From: Eleusine coracana subsp. coracana
Lineage: Eukaryota; Streptophyta; Magnoliopsida; Poales; Poaceae
DNA: 64,000 nucleotides
NCBI GenBank assembly: GCA_032690845.1
Contig: CM064429.1
Span: 21,797,807 to 21,861,806, forward strand
Reading direction: 5' to 3'
How positions within the stretch are numbered: position 1 is the first letter of the stretch; every line of letters starts with the position of its first letter. Positions 1 to 10,895 of this stretch are shown here, one piece after another. The notes beneath the pieces are model-generated. The model had not been told where the DNA came from. It saw only the letters and a list, made by a program, of their open reading frames with translations, and did not search any database. The position numbers were made by a program, and so were the translations under genes.

Positions 1-3000
1 ACTTGAAAAATCTCACACTCTATGTTGTTTGTGAGCTTGGCGCCCATATAACCTCTGTAAATAAAATCCAATCAGTCGTTGTAAGGATGACAAATCAGTA
101 GTTCTGAAAGGATGGTTGCTATTAAACTCCCATTTAGGTTACCTGCTGGTCAGGCGGTCATGCAAAATCGAGTTGTCAGTCTGGAGCACAACAACTAGGT
201 CAAACCAACGTTCTGGGAAGAAATCACATCCATGGTAATCTACTAAAATACCACCTTCTTCCATCAGGTCCTCAAGCTCATCACAGACCTGAAATCAAAT
301 ATAGCGAACACTAAGTCCATTTGTATCTACCAGCAGATATCATATTATTGGCAAGTAGCCTCTCACTGAAACTTCAGCAACTCACATAGGTACATGGTGA
401 TTACTAGGCACCAGAAAATTGCAGTGAAAGTGACTATTTACAAAAAATAACTGATCAAGGCAAATGAAAGGATACCGAAATTATCTACTAATCTTCTTCT
501 TTATTAAAGAAGGACAAGGGCTACTAAAACAATTTGATCTAGCACAACCATTCTTACACTAGTTATCTATCTTCTTATTTGTAATGCCACAATCAATGAG
601 TCAAGCCATCTAGCAGAAAAGAGTAAAGAGTAAACCCCACACCACAATGACTCATCGGTAAAACGATCTAGCACAATCATTCTTACAATAGTTATCTATC
701 TTCTTATTTGTAATGCCACAATCAATGAGTCAAGCCATCTAGCAGAAAAGAGTAAATCCCACACCACAATGACATTGGTAAAACGATCTAGCACAATCAT
801 TCTTACACTAGTTATCTATCTTCTTATTTGTAATGCCACAATCAATGAGTCAAGCCATCTAGCAGAAAAGAGTTAAGAGTAAATCCCACACCACAATGAC
901 TCATCGGTAAAACTTCCGGAAATGAATAAAATCATTTGTCTTTGTCACGTTTCGTGATCCAACTCTTCTGTAGAGGATTCTGAAGATTTAATGGAATGTC
1001 CAATATCATTGCTTCACTGATTATTTAATTCTCTCAATACAGAAAGAGTTTGCAAAATCATGTTAGACTACAGAACAGAACAGCCAGCACCTATCTTCTC
1101 CCAAAATATCTCTGAATCATTAAAGTTGTAGTTTGCACCAGTTATATGCTTTGCACCCAACTTTAAACAAAAGCTATTTTGCAGTATGATACTCCAGCAA
1201 CAATACATCCAGCTGTGATGCAGACACCAGGACACAAATGCAAAAAGCAAAAATAAGCAGCAATATGGTGCAACTCTACTCCTTAATAAGAGAGGTGTGG
1301 TCGTCCACGTCAATTTTTTCGTGTCCTCAGTCGTATTCAACGCGGAGTCGGGTGGAGTCCTTTCCGCATCCATGTCATGTTCGTCGCGCCATCATGGAAC
1401 GCCCAAATCTTGATCAGGCTCGTGGAAAGCACCCTAATGCCTACTCAGGCTCGCGGCAAGCCCAAGCAACTACAAGCTTTACTATCGTTAAGCGCGTTCC
1501 ACCATGGTGAAGGTTCCATGCCGGAGCGCATACTGGATGCAGGAAGGAAAAACATTGCCACCAACAAGAGCTCTCCTCTGCCTCCGACACCTCAAATGGG
1601 TTCCTCTCGATGAGTTGATCAATTTCCTTATCCCAGAATCCTAGATTTGTCTCACCAGCACCGCCGGCAAACCCTCTTTCTTTCTCTTCCTTTCTCTCTT
1701 GTACGTGCTGGTGTCGGGAGGAAGATGAACAGAAGCGGTCTTGGTGGGTTGGGCCTGGTGGGCTCAAAGATTATAAGGCCATATGTATATATTTTTCTTT
1801 TTAATTTATTATGGAATGATATATCTAGGTATATTATTGAGTTGTTGAGTGCTACACTAGAGGTGATTCAGTGTTGTTTGGCGTGATTGTTTATGCAGGC
1901 AGATTTACCACTTGATGCACACAGGTTCTATTTCAGTGCATTGTTTTTTGGCTTGTCACAAGCATAAACTATGAGGCCAATCCTGACACTCCAGTCAAAC
2001 AACAATATCGAGTTACATGGATTGATTTTCCTATCAACAAACAAAAATTCTTAGCAATTTAGCATGAGTTATGTCCTTAATTGTGTAGAATAAATATGCT
2101 AATTTTTGTCAGGCTCTCTGATTTTGCAGAATTACAAAACAGTTGTAGATTTGCATTGATACATAAACAATGTGGAGACAAAGCAGTGGGCATTCCACTA
2201 AATGAATTACAAATTTGTTATATAGGCTGGAGCGATGCAGATGAATTTAGATTAGGAATCACACAAAATGAGGAATAATATGGCAGAGTATTGACTGCTA
2301 CTACTGATGAAATAACATGTTCGACAGACATTTCTACCACTTAAGATATAATGATCCATTCATAACTTGCAGCTAAATTGTTTTGATTTTTGTTAATAAT
2401 TTTAGATGAGCCACCCTTTTTTGACTTGATATTCATGTTTGATTAGATGAACCATACTTACGCTAACAGACTTCAATAATCAAATGTGCTAAATAGTTTT
2501 AGTAGCATTGACCTGCCAGCATTGTTGGGGCTATAATTTAAATAATATTTGATGTTTTAACCATTTTCAATATTAATATATGAGAGAATTTAACATGCAT
2601 AAATGCAACAAACATGCATGTAGCTATGATCTCATATAAGTTATTTAGCCCATCGCAGCGCACGGGCAAATTGCTAGTAACGTATTAATTGATTGAACTT
2701 ATAAATGTCTGATTGATTCAGTTTAGAGCATGAAACCAGTGTAGTGCATAGGTTAATTTAACTGGTTATGCACATGTGCATTGTAGGTTGAAACTTGTTG
2801 TTAGGGTTCGTACATATTGGAGCTTGCCGGATGGGAACCAAAGAGATATTTAAAGGGTAGTGAACATGGAGGAGTTTGTCCATGAATACAAAACATATTT
2901 AAAGGGTAGAACAAGAGAGGTGAACATGGACGAGTTTATCCATGAATACTACTCCGTTGAGAGGCTTAGAAAGGGCTATGCGGGTACATTCAAACCCATG

Positions 3001-4803
3001 ACTTCAAAACATCAGTAGCAGCGTGTCAATTTGGGCTAAAAAATCAAGAAGCCAAAATTGATACGGAAACCCGAAAGGCCTAGAGTAGAATTAGAGCATC
3101 TAATGAGGGCAATACTAGCAAGAAGAGAATGAAATGTACTGAATGCGATGAAACTAGTCATATAGCCAAGTATTGTCAAGGTGGCCTCACAGCTAGTCAA
3201 AAAAGGAGGCTTTCACAAGATGTACAGGATACCAATGAAGCAAGTGGATCACAAACCACTTAGTAAGTCATTGTTGATTTTGATCAACTATAACAAATTT
3301 CTTCTCCTTTAAGTGCTAGTGCTAGTGCTAGTATGGCTGACATCGACATGGGAGGAGGAAGAGCACCAACGGGACGAGGAAGGGGAAGAGGGCAGCAAGG
3401 AAGAGGGTAGACAAGGAAGAGGACGAAGTGGAGGGAGGCTTGCTCATTTGCTTGGGATTAATGATTGAATGTGTGCTGATGGGATTGCACGTGTAATGGT
3501 TCTTTTATAGGACATGTATTGCTTGTTTTGTTGATCATGTATTGACTATTTTGTTAGGCATGTAATCTGAAAGGGATATTTTAGACGACTTCCTCAGTTT
3601 CAAGATTGTGACTCTATTTGTCTTTGTTTTATATAACTATTGCATATGATTCATGTGTCACACTGCATACAACTGCTGTCCAAATTCTGTACAAATGTTG
3701 ACCAAATTATGTACAAATGTTGTCCAAATTCTGCCCAAATTTTTTAAATTTTTAAATGAAAATCAGTTCAAATTTCGAAAATTCAACAAATTTCAAATTT
3801 ATTTGTCACATTTTATTAACTTTGTCTGATTGTTCCATTTCATTCAGTTCAAAATCTGTCATAAAGATACATTTCCAATTATTGGTACAACAAACAACAT
3901 TCCATAATGTCTAACCTCCAAACTGTGGTAAAATTGCAAAGGGCAAGTTCGTCTTTTTACAACAAAGTTAACACCGTTATGGACAATAACTGAACTTATG
4001 GTAAGCTGCAGATTCAGATTCAAAAAGTTGTGGTAAAAATGCAAAGTTTCAAAATCTGGATCTATATCACCATTAGGGTACAAAACTGTGGTCGAAACGC
4101 ACTTGGCCCTAATTGTTACTAGCTGCAATTTAGAACTATCTTAGATGAAACTAACCAGAAATCTTACAACAAAGTACTCCAGTCCTGAGTGATGATTTTT
4201 GCAGACATAGGATGTAGGTCCACTCCACAAAGCAAATTGATTGCAGTGGTGCATTGTATCTTTTTCCTCAACACTGCCATCAATCAGGCTATCGACAAAC
4301 ATCCCAGTACTACAGCTATCACCATCCACGGACTACTTTGTTGCAAATTTATTAGTTAATCCAATGGATGACAATCTGTTGTTAAGACGGAAACAATCCA
4401 CTACACCCCAACTTTTAGTTTCGCAAACATAAGAAATCAGACAATTCATCTACGTCTCCAACCCGAACCAAGGTGACGCCAATAATCAACAGCAAACAAT
4501 GGAACCATTTACCCGGTGCGCACGATACGACAAATAAATGAATCCGGATCAAGGAGCCGAGGAGGAGGGAGCGCGGCCGAGGCGGAGGCTTACCAGGTCC
4601 TCGTTGATGACGTGGCACTGGAGGTCCTCATCCCAACCGTCGTGTAGGCCCTTCTCGCGGACGAGGTCGCCGATGTTGACGTGGCGGAGGTCTGCGGATT
4701 CGGCGAGGAGCGAGCACGTCGTCGTCTTCCCGGTCCCCGGCGTTCCCGTCATCAGCACGTTCGGGCGCCCCCGTCTCGAGCCGCCGCCGTTCGCCGCCGC
4801 CAT
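1..4803 (-). CDS. AAK6: Adenylate kinase isoenzyme 6 homologue (AK6/hCINAP type), 3' end outside the window
   Basis: A small P-loop nucleoside monophosphate kinase; in eukaryotes this family acts in the nucleus and cytosol with roles in adenine nucleotide balance and ribosome assembly. Three exons are visible on the minus strand: 4803-4594 (70 codons from ATG, donor GT at 4593), 288-143 (acceptor AG at 290-289, donor at 142) and 54-1, which runs off the edge. Reading frames join exactly across both introns (phase 0, then phase 2). Residues 18-28 hold the Walker A loop (LMTGTPGTGKT). Exon 2 gives the conserved stretch VCDELEDLMEEGG followed by the HGCDFFPERWFD block, and exon 3 gives GYMGAKLTNNIECEIFQ. 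The start at 4803 was chosen because the family begins shortly before the P-loop; an ATG at 4917 in the same frame would add 38 non-conserved residues. Intron 1 is about 4.3 kb and full of repeats, which is odd for this gene. The identification is firm; the symbol follows the usual plant name. Confidence 0.92.
536..912. repeat. Triplicated ~125 bp tandem repeat in AK6 intron 1
   Basis: Three head-to-tail copies start at 536, 665 and 785 with GATCTAGCACAA and are 129, 120 and about 128 bp long. Copies differ by a few substitutions and by small indels around AGAGTAAAGAGTAAA. It lies wholly within intron 1 of the AK6 homologue. No coding potential is visible. Confidence 0.9.
913..2646. other. 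AK6 intron sequence without a recognisable gene
   Basis: Mostly AT-rich, with a GC-richer block at about 1300-1780. Open frames of up to 108 codons exist on both strands of that block, but none shows a known domain and they overlap one another. The block may be a captured fragment or part of a transposon ending at 2677, but I could not find a matching left end. Confidence 0.4.
2647..2677 (+). mobile_element. Possible Helitron 3' terminus
   Basis: The segment holds a GC-rich hairpin (GCCC at one side, GGGC at the other, with GCAGCGC between), then six bases and CTAG, followed by T at 2678. A short hairpin just before CTRR, with insertion next to T, is the known signature of plant Helitron 3' ends. 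The matching 5' TC end was not identified, so only the terminus is claimed. Confidence 0.45.
2870..3470 (+). pseudogene. Relic of a Mutator (MuDR-type) transposase C-terminus
   Basis: Conceptual translation in shifting frames gives the C-terminal part of a plant MuDR-type transposase. It shows the SWIM-region stretch ending EYYSVERLRKGYAGTF, a basic linker, and a CCHC zinc knuckle (CTECDETSHIAKYC) near 3138-3180. An SASASAS run and an RGRGRG-rich tail follow at 3310-3415. In-frame stops and frame changes show it is dead. About 60 bp near 2850-2955 (a segment with ATATTTAAAGGGTAG and GAACATGGA) is duplicated in tandem. It lies inside intron 1 of the AK6 homologue, in the opposite orientation to that gene. 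Upstream DDE-domain sequence is not recognisable, so the element was truncated. Confidence 0.7.
3471..4593. other. Remainder of AK6 intron 1, probable Mutator-like tail
   Basis: AT-rich sequence with short direct repeats, for example ACTGTGGTAAAATTGCAAAG near 3923 and AGTTGTGGTAAAAATGCAAA near 4027. It probably belongs to the 3' side of the same Mutator relic. No inverted partner of these ends was found to the left. From 4141 to 4593 nothing is recognised beyond the exon 1 donor at 4593. Confidence 0.35.
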
Positions 4804-5310
4804 CGCGACTTCGCGAGGGCACGGTTTTGTGTTCGCTGCCTCTGTCCGATGCGAATGTATACCGCCGCTGTAGTTGGATCTGGGTGGGCCGGCCGTCGTG
4901 TGCTTAATGGGTCGCATTCATATGCGGGCCTTTTCGGCGGTGCCAGCCCACGTGCCCGGCACGAATTAGATGAAACGTGCCAAATTTGTAGCTCATTAAT
5001 TATGCAAATGGTAAAAAAATCAAAAAAATAAAAGGTATAATGAGGTTTTGAACATGTGATCTTTTGAAAAAAAAAAGGAATAGTCTTATCACTAGACCAC
5101 CCAAATATTATTAAGGGTGTATAAAATATTATTATATTTTAAAAAAATAAATCGGGTCGTGCTCGCGCCGCCCCCCCCCCCCCCCCCCGAGCCACACCTT
5201 CGGCCCAAGCACGGCACGGTGCCTCCGACGTGCTGGTCCGGGCACGAAATTATTCGGGACGTGTCGTGCCTGAGCTAGATCAAAAATATCGTGCTTCGGG
5301 TCGGCCGATC
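4804..5310. other. AK6 upstream region with poly-C tract
   Basis: Presumed 5' UTR and promoter of the AK6 homologue (about 4804-4917), followed by an AT-rich block and a run of about 18 C at 5171-5188. The flank is GC-rich with repeated CGGCACG-type words (5200-5300), which look like a degraded high-copy repeat. No gene is visible. Confidence 0.4.
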
Positions 5311-6384
5311 ACAAGAAAAGGAAGAATTTATATTTTTCTCCCTCAACTTTTTAGTGAGTCGCAGATTATACCTAGAACTATAAAATTGGATATTCTGACT
5401 CCTCGAACTCTTAGATATGTTGCAACTTTACTCCTGAACGATATTTTGAGGGGTTTTGGTTAACTCAGCATAGTAGGGCCCACTTGTCAATTGCCACATC
5501 ACTATCCAGATAAAGACGAGCTCTTGGAGGTGGGGGAAGTAGGCGTGAGAGCGCGGTGGTCTCCGGCAGCCTCCAGACACGAGATGTAGCCGGGTGACGA
5601 AGATGCAGCAGAAGATGGTGGCAGAGAGAGGGAAGTCGAGCGGCCACGAGCGATTGAAGATGACTAGACGTCCTTGCCGCGAGGAGTTCTAGGCAGTGCG
5701 CAGCCTCGCCCTGGTGGGACGGCATGCGGCCGCGGGTGATGTAGAAGCAGCGGAGGGGTTGCTGATGCGCAACCAGGGTGCTTGAAGCGGTGGTGATAAT
5801 GGCTTTCGACTAGGCATCTTTGCCTTCGGGCACGATGCGCTTAGTCGAGAGTCAGGCCGAGAGGAAGTGTGCGTTAACGAGAGGGGGACGAAGCGCCAAA
5901 TGTCGCGCGAGCGCGAGGCAAGCATGGTTGTGGTCAGGGAGGCAGCCGATGCGGTCAAGGATCTGGTTGGGAAGGCAGCTGATGCGGACAAATGAAGCAG
6001 GATCTGGTCGGGGAGGCAATTGAAGCAGTCAATGGAGGCCCGTGCGACGGCGGCGGAGGTGAGGGGCGTGACAGGGGAAACTGGCAAGTGTGGGAGGGTG
6101 TTGTCCAGGCCGGCCTACAGCTCGCTCGTGTTGACGTCCACGGAGGTGGTAGTGGGATTTGGGGAGAAACATGAGGAGGAAGAAGGAAGATAATTTCATC
6201 CATGTGACAACTGACAGACATTGTGCTGAGACAGCCAAAACCGCTTAAAATATCGCCTTAGGAGAAAACTTACAACGGGCCTAAGAGTTTAGAGAGTTGT
6301 GTTACCCAGTTTTGTAATTTGAGGTACAATCTATCACTCTCTAAAAAGTTGAGGGGGAAAAATATGACTTTTTACACAAGAAAA
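5311..6384. mobile_element. Non-autonomous Mutator-like element (MULE-1) with 9-bp TSD
   Basis: The element proper is 5320-6375 (1056 bp). Both flanks carry the perfect 9-bp duplication ACAAGAAAA (5311-5319 and 6376-6384). The ends form a long, imperfect terminal inverted repeat of roughly 150-200 bp. It begins GGAAGAATTTATATTTTTCT on the left and, read inwards from the right, GTAAAAAGTCATATTTTTCC, and both continue with CCCTCAACTTTTTAG. Long TIRs starting with G and a 9-bp TSD define Mutator-like elements. The GC-rich middle (about 5510-6200) has no transposase. On the minus strand it includes an F-box-like string (CLPDQILLHL near 6015), so it may be a Pack-MULE holding a gene fragment; that part is uncertain. 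Confidence 0.88.
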
Positions 6385-6532
6385 TGTTCATTTATTTCTT
6401 CAATTATCCTATTTTCCTGTCCCGCCCAATATATCTGCAAGTGACAATGCTAGTTGTTAAATTTTTGTAAAACAATGACAGAATTATCAGTGGTTCAACA
6501 TGTAACAATTATATTCTTTTGATATTTGATCA

Positions 6533-7476
6533 TAAACTTAAGGGAAATTTCCTTCTATACCATTGGCATAAACTTCAATCCCACATCTGCCATAAAAAAT
6601 ACTTATATTACTTGAATGCCATGGGTTTTAAATTTTAATCTCAGATCAGACAAAAGGTCTCTTTTACCCCTAGGTCCATCAGTCAGTCCCTTCTTCCTCC
6701 ACTTCCCGGCTCTCACTCAGACGCAGCGCAGGCGCTAGCATATTCATGGCCACATGCACCTCCATCTTTAGGGCGGAGGCAAGACCTCCGTGGTGTACGC
6801 GGTTGCTGCGTGCGTCGAGGCAGCCACCACCTCCCCCGTGAGCTCCATGAGCTCTTGACGGACGCAAGGATTCAGATGGAATGCATCGTAGGTCGCTTCT
6901 ACCAGGCCTAGCGTAGAGAGTCTCGCCTAGACTATGGTGTCATTGGTCAGGTTGTCGTGGCAAGGATGTCATTGCGCTTTACTGCACCGCGAGCTTGTAG
7001 TCTGGAATAGATTGCCACCGCTAAGTCAATGTCGTCTGCTTGCGGCTGTGATGAGCCACTGCCACTCAAGCTTACGACGCCAAGCATGGCCCCGCCTCTG
7101 AATTTGTTGCCTAAAATAGTTCCCAAGGATCACAACTAGATTGAATTTGTCATTCCATAGCTAATATCTGCTCTCAGCATGCTTCAGGCAAGCATTTTGC
7201 AGGCGAGCAGGATGGTCGGAGCAGCAGCAGCTGATGCAAATCGAGACTTGGATTGTCGAGCAGCAGCAGCAGCTAATAGCTCACACAGGGCCACAAGGGC
7301 AGTATTGGTATTTAGAATTTTTCCCCTAGCGGTAAAAGCAAATCAATGTAACAGCGTGGCATGAAAGGGATAAAAATTTTAGAATACTGGTATATATGGG
7401 ATACAAGATTTTTAGGTGGCAAAATCAGGATTGAAGTTTATGTCAATGGCATAGAAGAAATTTTCCCTAAACTTAA
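6533..7476. mobile_element. Non-autonomous Mutator-like element (MULE-2) with 9-bp TSD
   Basis: The element is 6542-7467 (926 bp), flanked by the perfect 9-bp duplication TAAACTTAA (6533-6541 and 7468-7476). Left and right ends pair as inverted repeats over at least 60 bp: GGGAAATTTCCTTCTATACC on the left, and GGGAAAATTTCTTCTATGCC read inwards from the right. Both are followed by ATTGRCATAAACTTCAATCC. The interior (about 6680-7300) is GC-rich, with CAG/GCAGCAG runs and no recognisable transposase. It could hold captured host sequence, but no product can be named. Its sequence family differs from MULE-1. Confidence 0.88.
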
Positions 7477-7492
7477 AGATGTTTTATGCAAT

Positions 7493-7697
7493 TACTCCCT
7501 CCGTCCTATATTACTTGTCATCCTATACTCTCTAGTTTTTCTAATTTACTTATCATCCTTGTATTTTAATAAATATTTTTTTCTTTTTTAATATATCTCT
7601 ATCTCTCTCCTTCTCGTTTTTTATACAACCACCTTTTTCATTTATGCTTAATCTCCGTATCCAAATTCAAAATGACAAGTAATATGGGACGAAGGTA
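7493..7697. mobile_element. Stowaway-type MITE
   Basis: A ~200 bp AT-rich element starting CTCCCTCCGTCC (7495) and ending GGACGAAGG (7695), flanked by TA on both sides. The inner ends also pair (TATTACTTGTCA with TGACAAGTAATA). The CTCCCTCCGT terminus and TA target site are hallmarks of grass Stowaway MITEs. The right TIR appears to lack two bases compared with the left. Confidence 0.88.
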
Positions 7698-7871
7698 ATA
7701 CTTGACTACTTGTGTAATCGGACAAGTACACTATTAGTTGATGAATTATGAGCTCAAACTATAATTTGAATTTTCATAAATTAACAATGGATACTTTGAT
7801 GCAATTGTTAAGTAAAAGCAAAGATTTCAAACATTATTATGCTAGTTAATGTTCCAACTCTCAGAAGCATA
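7698..7871. other. AT-rich spacer
   Basis: AT-rich intergenic DNA between the MITE and the LINE target site; no feature seen. Confidence 0.5.
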
Positions 7872-7915
7872 TTCTTGATAGTGTCTTTTTTTTTTTGAGA
7901 CAAAAGGGGCTTTCG

Positions 7916-10890
7916 TTACTCATGAATGTGATTACAATCAGACATAATGTGTCCGTGGACGCTCGTTGGGAGTTCATTCAACCACTCTCCCGACACACAC
8001 GTTCCAGACACGAGTTTAGCTAACTCATGAGCCACTTTGTTACAAACTCTATTAGCAAAAACAAAGGAAAACCCCTGAAAAGAGAGACTTAACTCAAACA
8101 TTTCCCCAGCACCCCGGAGACTACAGATCGCTGTGAGCTCTGCATAGACCAACGTTGCACCAACTCTTTGCAATCCGTCTCCACGACGACGTTTGGCAAT
8201 CCATGTTCCAGCGCAAAGACTAGTCCTTCCCGACATGACATAGCCTCGGCCATCAACGCATCTTGGCAACATTCAAGCCAACGTGCTCGTCCACCCAACG
8301 GAGATCCGTGATCATCTCTCAGGACAACGCCCACTGCTGCACTTCCATCAGAATAAAACGTGCCATCAGTGTTGCACTTAATTCACCCATCAGCCGGTGG
8401 TTTTCATCTTTGCATCTCACTCGGCTTCTTTTACCTGTCTGGGTGCCCAATTTGCCACAAGTCAAACACCGTATCCTGTGCCCAGAACACGGCTTGTCAG
8501 AGTGGCCACTCAGCCTCGCCGTGGCGTTGTTTGTTCCTGAGTGTCCAGAGCGCCCACATGCCACAAATGATCACTGTCCGGTTCTTTCCCGAACAAACAG
8601 AGTCTGACAAAAGGTCTCGAGCCCAGGAGTCATGCCGTAGCTTTGGTAATTTGACCCCGAAGAGATCCTTTGTTCGCGACTAGAACGTCTGCGCCACCGT
8701 GCACTCAAGCAAGACATGGCGGATGGACTGCTCATCAGCACCACCGGTATCACAATGAGGCAGCCTCTCCACATGATGGTGGTGAAGAACTTGTTTAGCA
8801 GACAAGTATCCATGGAGAACACGCCATCAGAAGACGCGTACTTTTTGTGAAACGTCCAGTTTCCACGTTTGCTTCCATTCCACCGCCGCCGAGCCACTCG
8901 TCCTCGACTCAACTCCATTCGTACCTCGCCCAGCTTCAAGCAATCCATAGGCTGATTTGATAGAGTAATTGCCATGTTTTTCAGCTTCCCATTCCCAGAA
9001 ATCCTCGCCTCGACAGCATACTGGCAGTTTTAGAATGGCGTACACATCAACATCAAAGAAAATCATTCGTATCAGGTCCACAATCCACGATCCGCTTGTC
9101 GTGATCAGATTAGTGACTCGGGCAACTTCTTGGCCATCTCGTGGAGTTAGTGGCCGTCCTCTGAAGTGACTTGGGATCCAGTGATCGTCCCAAATTCTTA
9201 TAGAGGTACCATCCCCGATGCGTTTCACCAACCCTTGGCGCAGTACTTCCCTGCCTGCCATAATCGCGCGCCATGTAAAGCTTGCACGCTTCTTCCGGGC
9301 CTCCAAATAATCTATATCATGATAGTAACGGCCTTTTAACACCCGAGCACATAGGCTATCCGACCTTGTCATCAATTGCCAACCTTGCTTCCCAAGCATA
9401 GCAATATTGAGTAGTTTGAGCTCTCGGAAGCCCATGCCGCCTTGCACCTTCGGCCTAGTAAGATCATCCCATTTTTGCCAATGAATTCATCGAGAATTAG
9501 CGGCACTCCGCCACCAGTAATTAGCCACCATTGTCCGCATCTTCTTTCTTGTCTCAGCAGGCAGCAAAAAACAACTCACGGAGTACGTTGGGACAGCTTG
9601 CGCAACGGATTTGATGAGAATTTCCCGACCCACACAGCTTGCCTCCTTGCCACTCCATGTTCCTACCAAACCAAGTATGTGTGTCGGCATGTACTCAAAT
9701 GCCTCCGTGGTAGATCGCCCTACTGTAGTAGGGAGCCCCAAATATTTCTCTGTCAAAGCTTCATTGTGAATATCTAGCCCCAACCTGATTTCCTCCTCCA
9801 TGTTATCATCACAATTAGAGCTGAAAAGCACGATAGATTTATCCCGGTTTACCATCTGCCCTGAGCCCCGTAGACATCCAAGATTCCTTGCAACCGGGTA
9901 GCCCCTCTCTGTGATGCTTACAATCATCCATAGAGAAAACATGCGAGATCCATGACGAGTGAACACCCACTCGAACACCTCTAGATAAAAGCATTGGACC
10001 AACCGATTTAAGGAGACATGATAACCCCTCTCCACATAGCAAGAACAGGTAAGGTGATATAGGATCACCTTGTCGAATTCCCTTTGTAGGCCCAAAAAAT
10101 ATCTAAGAGAACTCCATTAACCCTAACTAAGAAGGAAACTGATGTCACACACCTCATGATTAGACTAAGAAAAGAATCATGAAAAGCCAGTTTCAACATT
10201 ATCAGTCGTAGATACTCCTATTCCACATGATCATACGCCTTTGCCATATCAAGCTTGATGGCACATGCTCCCAATTTTCCTTTCTTTCTTTTCAAATAAT
10301 GTGTACACTCGTAAGCGATCAAAACATTATCCATGATCAACCGTCCAGGTACAAAGGTACTTTGTTCTTCAGAGATAATCTCATCAAAGAATTCCCTCAA
10401 TCTATTAGCAATGACTTTGGAGCAAAGTTTATAAATAACATTACACAACGATATGGGCCTATAACTTTTCATCTCCTGAGGATGCTTTATTTTGGATATA
10501 AGAACAATGCTTTATAATGGTAGTTCCATTTAGAAAGTCAGCACCGTTCTTGTCACACTTGGGCCTACAACATCCCAGTGCAGCTAATAGAAGCCCGCAT
10601 GAAAACCGTTCGGTCCCGGCGCCTTTGATGCCCCCATCATGAACAGCGCACGTTCCACTTCCGCTGCTGTGTAAGGACGCGTGAGCGATGTATTCATCTC
10701 TGTGTCACCTTCCGCGGCACATGCCGTAAAATCTCCTCTCGCGCAAGCTCATCTTGCGCTGTGAACAAGTTCTCATAGAAAACTTTCACCACAATCTTCA
10801 GGTCTACCTGATCAGTCGCCAATGACCCATCGTCTAGTAAAAGGACGTGATTTTATTGGAATGAGCACGTTCCCTGGCTTTTGCTTGATA
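7916..10890 (-). pseudogene. LINE-1 ORF2, 3' part: reverse transcriptase to RNase H
   Basis: Continues the ORF2 of the fragment at 30488-31574 on the other side of the Copia insertion. Going leftwards it shows the RT block with KSYRPISLCNVIYK and FVPGRLIMDN (about 10470-10330) and DMAKAYDHVE (10250). A degenerated catalytic box follows near 9930, where FSMDDC stands in place of the usual FADD. Then come the conserved KYLGLPTTVGRS stretch (about 9750) and the GGMGFRELKLLNIAMLGKQG segment (about 9440). A zinc-binding RVT region lies near 8900 and an RNase H-like domain near 8330-7916 (VVVETDCKELV). Frameshifts and stops break it many times, so it cannot encode an active enzyme. The RNase H-like end is common in plant L1 elements. 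Confidence 0.85.
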
Positions 10891-10895
10891 GAAAG

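Noticed and set aside
536..912. Regularly spaced repeats suggesting a CRISPR-like array
   Set aside because: Whole-unit tandem copies without unique spacers, in a plant intron.
4538..5031. Plus-strand ORFs over AK6 exon 1
   Set aside because: Shadow frames of the minus-strand P-loop exon.
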